A stretch of DNA of 64,000 bases, from NCBI GenBank assembly GCA_963693085.1, contig OY856409.1:1166883249-1166947248 (forward strand). The letters run 5' to 3'. This stretch comes from Alisma plantago-aquatica (taxonomy: Eukaryota > Streptophyta > Magnoliopsida > Alismatales > Alismataceae). The translations under genes and the position numbers were made by a program. This document shows, piece by piece, positions 59,067-64,000 of this stretch (positions are counted from its first letter, which is position 1; each line of letters starts with the position of its first letter). The notes below the pieces were generated by a model that searched no databases, was not told the origin of the DNA, and saw only the letters and a program-made list of their open reading frames with translations.

Positions 59067-59830
59067 TATGAAATGCATCCCTGTGTATCACCGAATCTCA
59101 CAAATTCCCCCACATGAAAGAACTAGGCTATTAACAAATGCCAATGCCCATCTCGATACGCAGAGGAAGAGCTGCGAAGCTGCTTTATTATTCATATCAA
59201 AGATTTGATTCTGGCAATTAGCACTTCGAGATTCGTATATATATGCACACAGTGTCCGGTAAGCTAGGTTCCCCGAAATTGATGTGAGAATCGCCCAACT
59301 CAACGGGGAAGGCGATTCTGCCGTGAAGTTGATATACATCAAATATGGCGGTTGGTACCAAATTCATGTCCCTTTATACAATCCCTCTTGCCAGCCAGCC
59401 GCCGGCGAACCCTGTTGGTTCTCAACGGCTGGGACCATGCGACTTGTGGTTGGGAAACCACCACCGGCCAGCCAGATTTAGCTCCAACTGGCCCAAGAGA
59501 CTTCGCGGCCATCGGAGGTTTCGATGGATTCCCTACTTCCAAAGGAGCGGGCATCATTTTGACGCTGTGCAAGGCGGGCGGGAAATAATCCCGGCCGCCG
59601 GCACCTCATGCACAAGAATCTATTTCGTTGATGGCAGCAGCAGGCTAGCAATTTTCTCTATACTGATCCACGTTACGCAGTTTGGACTTCATGAAAGGAA
59701 TCGTGGGTCATGAGTGCAGTAGTGGAGGCCGCCTCAAGCGGTGGTCACTTCGAGCTAGGGGCAGCAGCTTTCTGGTGGCGCTGGTGGCGGACAGAAGGCC
59801 CCGGCCAGCTCGTGACATGTATGTCTGCAT
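59067..59830. other. GC-richer island of unknown nature
   Basis: GC content rises sharply between about 59280 and 59830 inside AT-rich DNA. A TATA-like CTATATATACGG (59021-59032) and an ATG at 59067 precede it, and open frames exist on both strands (59345-59713 plus, 122 codons; 59088-59342 minus, 84 codons; 59339-59572 minus, 77 codons). None carries a domain I recognise, and stops break longer reading. It could be a decayed host gene, a captured gene fragment or part of an unknown element. Confidence 0.35.
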
Positions 59831-60279
59831 GGATGCATAGAGCAATGCCAACATCCAGCTTTACCACCACTGTTGATTAATTGTTACCTACTAGCTATTG
59901 TTGGTGCCTACCACTCACCACTAGCATCGGACACAGGGAGCAAGCTCTAGTGGCAGGTGAAGAGGACGGGAGGATTTGTCCGCTGTCGGAGGGTATCCGA
60001 TACGCGAGATCCACAATCTGGGTTGTGGATAATAATCCTTGAGGTTTTCGTTGGGTATTTTTCTCAAGGACAAAATTACGTTGGTGATATGTTTTATAAG
60101 ATTTTATACAGGCTGCGCATCAGAAAGGTACGTAGAAAGCTTGTCTTGTCAGATTATGATTTATGTCTAAAGTACCAGTATTGATGATGTATGTTCATTA
60201 TCTTGGATTATAGTATACCTAACACCTGAGTGGAGTGATGAACCCATGGTAGAGATGAAAGATGTTTTATCGCCAAGTA
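59831..60279. other. Unassigned sequence
   Basis: A 75-codon plus-strand frame (59957-60184) has no recognised domain. Nothing else supported. Confidence 0.4.
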
Positions 60280-60413
60280 ACCCTCAAAGATCTCAGCTCT
60301 TTTGCAAAATGTAAAGGATTGGGAATTTTTCATCTCAACCCATTGGCAAGGATTGAACTCAAAACCTCTAGTTTAGGAACCACACCTGTAATCAACTAGA
60401 ATGCCACTACTTA
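60280..60413 (-). mobile_element. Possible tRNA-derived SINE remnant
   Basis: The minus strand carries an A-box-like TAGTTGATTACAGG (60385-60398) and a B-box-like GAGTTCAATCC (60350-60360) with tRNA-like spacing. The 3' limit, A-tail and target duplication are not clear. A tRNA gene is unlikely because no cloverleaf stems are evident. Confidence 0.35.
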
Positions 60414-61481
60414 GTGCCTCATTGAATGTCGTGGTTCAATTCCAATGGGGGTTTGCGGATATTTTTGCTAAGTTTCAAGGATTTTGAGGAGGCTTACATT
60501 ATATGAAAGTGTTTATGAATGGGTTGGAGCAAATGCATTTTCTTTTCGTTGAATAACAAAGTATTCCATTCTGTTGTTCACGCCACTATCGGCTTATGGT
60601 TTTGGGTTTTAAGACTTTGGGGAGTATCCAATCTGCCTAGTTGGATCTACTCATTTCACACATTGTGTGGGAAGTATTGTTTATGACATTCAAGTGGAGA
60701 TACCATACAATTTTGCTATTCAGCCTAATGGCGCCAATAATGCTTTAAATAGAAGAAACACGTTCAAGCTAGCTAATGGTTCTATGTCCCAACTGGAGCA
60801 TTTTGATTTGTTTGTTCAAGGAATGTAGGTGTCGAGAAAAACAAATATATGATAAGAGTTGAGAACCTTCTAGAGGAATTTGCATTGTGGTACTTAGGCT
60901 ATGGGTGTCAAACTCTTTAGTTCCCTAGGGTTGCTAGAATTTGTTTAAGTCTACTTTTATGACAAGTTAAAATCATAGTTTCGATTTTTATTATTAGAGA
61001 TTCTTAAGGATGAATGTGGGCATTTTATTGGAGCATATGGGGTTTAATTTTAGCATCGGGGGGGGGGGGGGTGTTTGGCACTTGAACACTATGCACTTGA
61101 AGTATTTAGTGTCAAGGCTAGGGTTGTTAGAAAGGCCATGTCTGTAATATTTGTTTTATATGCAACACCCTTCCCACATAATCTGAATGGCATGCACCAA
61201 AATATGTTTTAGCAGATGATGGCATGTTCAGTTTAATTAACTAGAGAGAGACAAGAGAGGGAAACCAACAAAAATGGTGAATCTTACCCAATGAAGATCC
61301 TTTAATCCATGCACTGGCATCATTGAGAAGCTCAAAGCCTATTATTGTTTCTCATGTGCAGATATAATGGTCTGATCTATTCAAGGAGAAAGGAACATGA
61401 GATGATACTCAACCAAAGCATGTGTTGGTGATCATCAACAAAGAAGGCATTTCAAAGCAAAAATGATCTAGATTGCTAAAG
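60414..61481. other. Unassigned sequence with a G14 run
   Basis: Mostly AT-rich. A run of 14 G at 61058-61071 is the main landmark. It may be the 5' part of the LINE that follows, but no domain is readable. Confidence 0.4.
61058..61071 (+). repeat. G14 homopolymer
   Basis: Fourteen G in a row followed by TGTTTGG. It could be a grown polypurine tract or an isolated mononucleotide repeat. Confidence 0.9.
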
Positions 61482-61584
61482 AGTGGAAGAATAATATAGT
61501 TATATACGTTGTAGGTTTTTGTCCTCACATTCCTACCCTTGTGAAGCATTCCAAAAAGACATGAAACCCTCAAATTGAGCTTAG

Positions 61585-61644
<60 letters not shown>

Positions 61645-62075
61645 CATGCTTCCTAATCATCAAGTTTGAAGTTGTTGATGATATGAACCAAATTTTGGTG
61701 TCCGAGCCTTGGTATGTTAGAGGCAGACCCCTTATTCATGAGAAATGGGAAACTGACATTCTTCTTGAAAAGGATAATCTAAAAGACATTCTGATGTGGA
61801 TTTGGCTACATATCTTCCTCCAGGATTCTATGATGAATAATAATTTTCAATCTAATTAGAAGTTTCTTGGGTAAAAATCAATCTACTAAACCTTTAGGAG
61901 ACTAAAATTTTCTCAACTTCATATTTGCATATATCAGAATCTAATTTTCTTAGTGAACTCACCTTAAAAAATCAATGAGGGAGGTGAAGATACTATAAAT
62001 GTGGAATATGAGTGGCTTCCTAAAAAATGTATTCATTGTGGATGGTTTGGACATGAGATTCTTCTTTTATAATGG
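61482..62075 (+). pseudogene. LINE ORF1-like remnant (DUF4283 plus CCHC knuckle)
   Basis: ORF1 of plant L1-type LINEs is an RNA-binding protein. Read across stops, the first part (EWKNNIV.YVVGFCPHIPTLVKH) matches the start of DUF4283. The open part (about 61640-61857) has FLIIKFEVVDDMNQILVSEPWYVRGRPLIHEKW, the strongest DUF4283 signature. Near 62010-62057 YEWLPKKCIHCGWFGHE is the zf-CCHC_4 knuckle that follows it; the final Cys is lost. A (TA)n tract at 61588-61642 replaces coding sequence in the middle of the domain. Stops and shifts make it dead. Host proteins with DUF4283 exist, but a LINE is more likely in this setting. Confidence 0.78.
61588..61642. repeat. (TA)27 microsatellite inside the LINE ORF1 remnant
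   Basis: About 55 bases of pure TA. It produces Tyr-Ile repeats in open frames on both strands (61409-61663 minus, 61575-61859 plus), which are by-products. It sits between the two halves of the DUF4283 match. Confidence 0.95.
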
Positions 62076-64000
62076 AAATTCTATAAAACCCAAAAAGGAT
62101 TTAGATCCCTAAAAAGAAGATTCAAAAAGTTTCCTACACTACTGAGAACATCAAAATGAAAGTTTGTTATGCTCCATTGTTTGATAACATTTTGGTTTCT
62201 ATTGATATCCAAGTAGATTTGATGTTCAAATGTAATATCGATGATATCGAGATAGCTTAGGAAGTGAATACCAATAATCCTTTCTTGTCTCTGGTCGAAA
62301 ATTATTCTTTAGAAAATGTGAAATTTAAGACCAAAATCATTGCTTTCCTTTAGAAAGCTTTCTTTTCTTTAGTTGTGTGATTTATCATGATTTTAGAAAT
62401 ATTTAAAATCATGCTTTATCATAATGGACACATAAATTTTAAATATTGCGAAAAAGATGTACAATATTTTGGTTAAGTCAGATTTTGATGTTTTCTAGAT
62501 GAAAAAATGTACCTTAGGTTTGCATTAGTCTATTAGATCTATAGATGCAAGGGGATCATATTGTGGTGATTTAAGTGAGCCTTAAGTGGGTTGAGTTTGG
62601 CCACTGCATGCATTTGAAGTGAATCCTTGTGCTGCTTCAGGATGAATTACAAGAGAAGGATGACCAATGTGTATCACAACCCAAGAAATGTGGCTTCTTC
62701 AGGTTGGGAGCCAGTGGCAATGTGGATGCATGTGATCATGTTGCAGGCAAAGGGAACCAAACAAGGGTTGTTGTCGACACTTTGGGGCGGTGGTTTTTGA
62801 TGTGTTATGGTAGGAAACTGATGTGTGTTTTGGAGGCCTAAAGCAGGTGCTTCATGCTATGTTTTAGGAAACTTCAATCTATGAGAGAGCCCTGGGTATA
62901 TCATTCATGGGCTAGATGTGCAATTTTCTTTCCTCCAATCCAATAAATATGTGATCACTTTGACCCTAGAGCTCAAAATGCATACCTATATTATTACAAT
63001 TTTTTTATATTTGTATAACTATGATACAATCTATATTGGACACATGAGCTTCATTTACTGACCACACCATTAAAGGCGAGGAAGTATGTGGTATTCATTA
63101 TAGATTCATCAAGTCGTGAATCTTTCAACACTTTCACATTTGTCATTTGTAATATCTTCATCCTAGTAGCATTGGACTCATCCTCACCAATTGCCTTCAT
63201 AGAAAAACCCAACAAAACTCAAAACTCTTAGTGATGCTTGTCTTGTTCCTGATGACCACAATACCCTATCTTATTCTATAAAAAGAGCTAAACTTTCTCC
63301 AACAAACCATGCCACTTAACTAATAGATTTGTCTAGACTCCCTCTAATGGGGCATCCACATTTTGCTTCACTTATTCCCTAATAACTCCAATATTCTTAT
63401 TGATCATTGGTGCAAGTATTTTATGACATGGCCAGTCTCTTAAGTCAGGTGCAAAATTCTAATAAGAAATGGTTAACCACAAAATGTTGATTGATATGAC
63501 TTCACATTTTCATTGATCAAGGTATGGTAAGTGGGTAGTTTGGTCCCTGCTTGGGTTCTCTAAGGTCATTTCTTTTGATTTTTAAAATGTTGACCCTATT
63601 TCCTAACTTGTAGACATCTCAATGCTTATCTTGAGGATCAACATAGGGTAGAATCTATATATGATTAGTTTACTTAGAATCTTAGTCCCAAAAAATACAT
63701 AAGTTATTACTTGTGTCCCAACTTTGATGAGTCTTTAGATCAGAATATCTTATCAATAAATTCTCACTAGAAATAGTAAACCACCTTAGCTAATAACTTT
63801 TGATACTTATTCTCTTGATATCTTGCATTTTCCATGTTAGATGGACATTTTTTCAACATGATTTGGTGTCCTTAGAGTAGGTAAGACTTTACACTCGATA
63901 TATGAAGTATTGTTGACTAGCTACTTTTGTGTAGTTAACGACAATGTCTTTAATATCATACTTAACATACAAGTGAGATTATTGATCAATTTAGTATCTA
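62076..64000. other. Unassigned sequence, possible LINE continuation
   Basis: Where an intact LINE would have the rest of ORF1 and then endonuclease and reverse transcriptase, I can read no such motif. One 70-codon frame (62629-62841) has no known domain. AT-rich, with no terminal repeats. Confidence 0.4.

Noticed and set aside
60280..60413. A tRNA gene
   Set aside because: Box-like motifs are present but no acceptor, D or anticodon stems can be paired; kept only as a possible SINE remnant.
61409..61663. Tyr-Ile repeat protein on the minus strand
   Set aside because: Produced by the (TA)n microsatellite; the same tract gives a similar frame on the plus strand.

Overview
This window is nuclear plant DNA made almost entirely of transposable elements nested inside each other. 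I see no ordinary host gene. The kinds of element present (BARE/Angela-type Ty1/copia, Athila-like Ty3/gypsy, a Cassandra TRIM carrying 5S-like sequence, CACTA and hAT DNA transposons, a tRNA-derived SINE, a LINE ORF1 remnant) point to an angiosperm with a large, repeat-rich genome. A monocot is plausible from the BARE-like polymerase, but the sequence does not prove it.

Layout, left to right. 1-520: one end of a CACTA transposon, inserted in an old Angela-type LTR (524-1798). 2384 and 52432: two diverged copia-like LTR sequences in the same orientation, which may be the two ends of the outermost element. 3376-4159: a complete Cassandra TRIM (target duplication GACAT). 4453-34155: AngC, an old Angela-type element on the minus strand (target duplication ACATA). 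AngC's left LTR is split by a 10.3-kb LTR-like insertion at 5468-15749 (GTTGG), which itself holds a complete hAT transposon at 6946-11533 (CCCCTTCC). AngC's RNase H region is split by AngA at 17066-26337 (ACAAC), a young full-length Angela-type element. AngC also carries a SINE (29154-29317) and a probable solo LTR (29788-30759). 34399-51307: an Athila-like element with an internal inversion, interrupted by AngB at 35371-44420 (ATCAT), another Angela-type element. 51308-64000: old, AT-rich sequence with a 23-bp minisatellite, a possible SINE, a LINE ORF1 pseudogene interrupted by a (TA)n tract, and otherwise nothing I recognise.

Coding capacity. The best-preserved gene is the hAT transposase (8050-10328, minus strand), which seems intact as two coding exons. 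AngA has a full protease-integrase-reverse transcriptase-RNase H frame broken by only two TAG codons, but most of its gag is deleted. AngB has a nearly whole gag with a CCHC knuckle but a ruined pol. The two copies have complementary defects, as in the known BARE1/BARE2 relationship of barley.

Regulatory texture. Angela-type LTRs carry clusters of a 16-bp perfect palindrome just upstream of a TATA box. The Athila-like LTRs carry a different imperfect hairpin motif, and the CACTA end carries seven more short hairpins. Relative ages by eye from LTR pairs: AngA about 2 percent divergence, AngB about 8-9 percent, AngC about 15-20 percent, outer copia-like LTRs about 30-35 percent. These agree with the nesting order.
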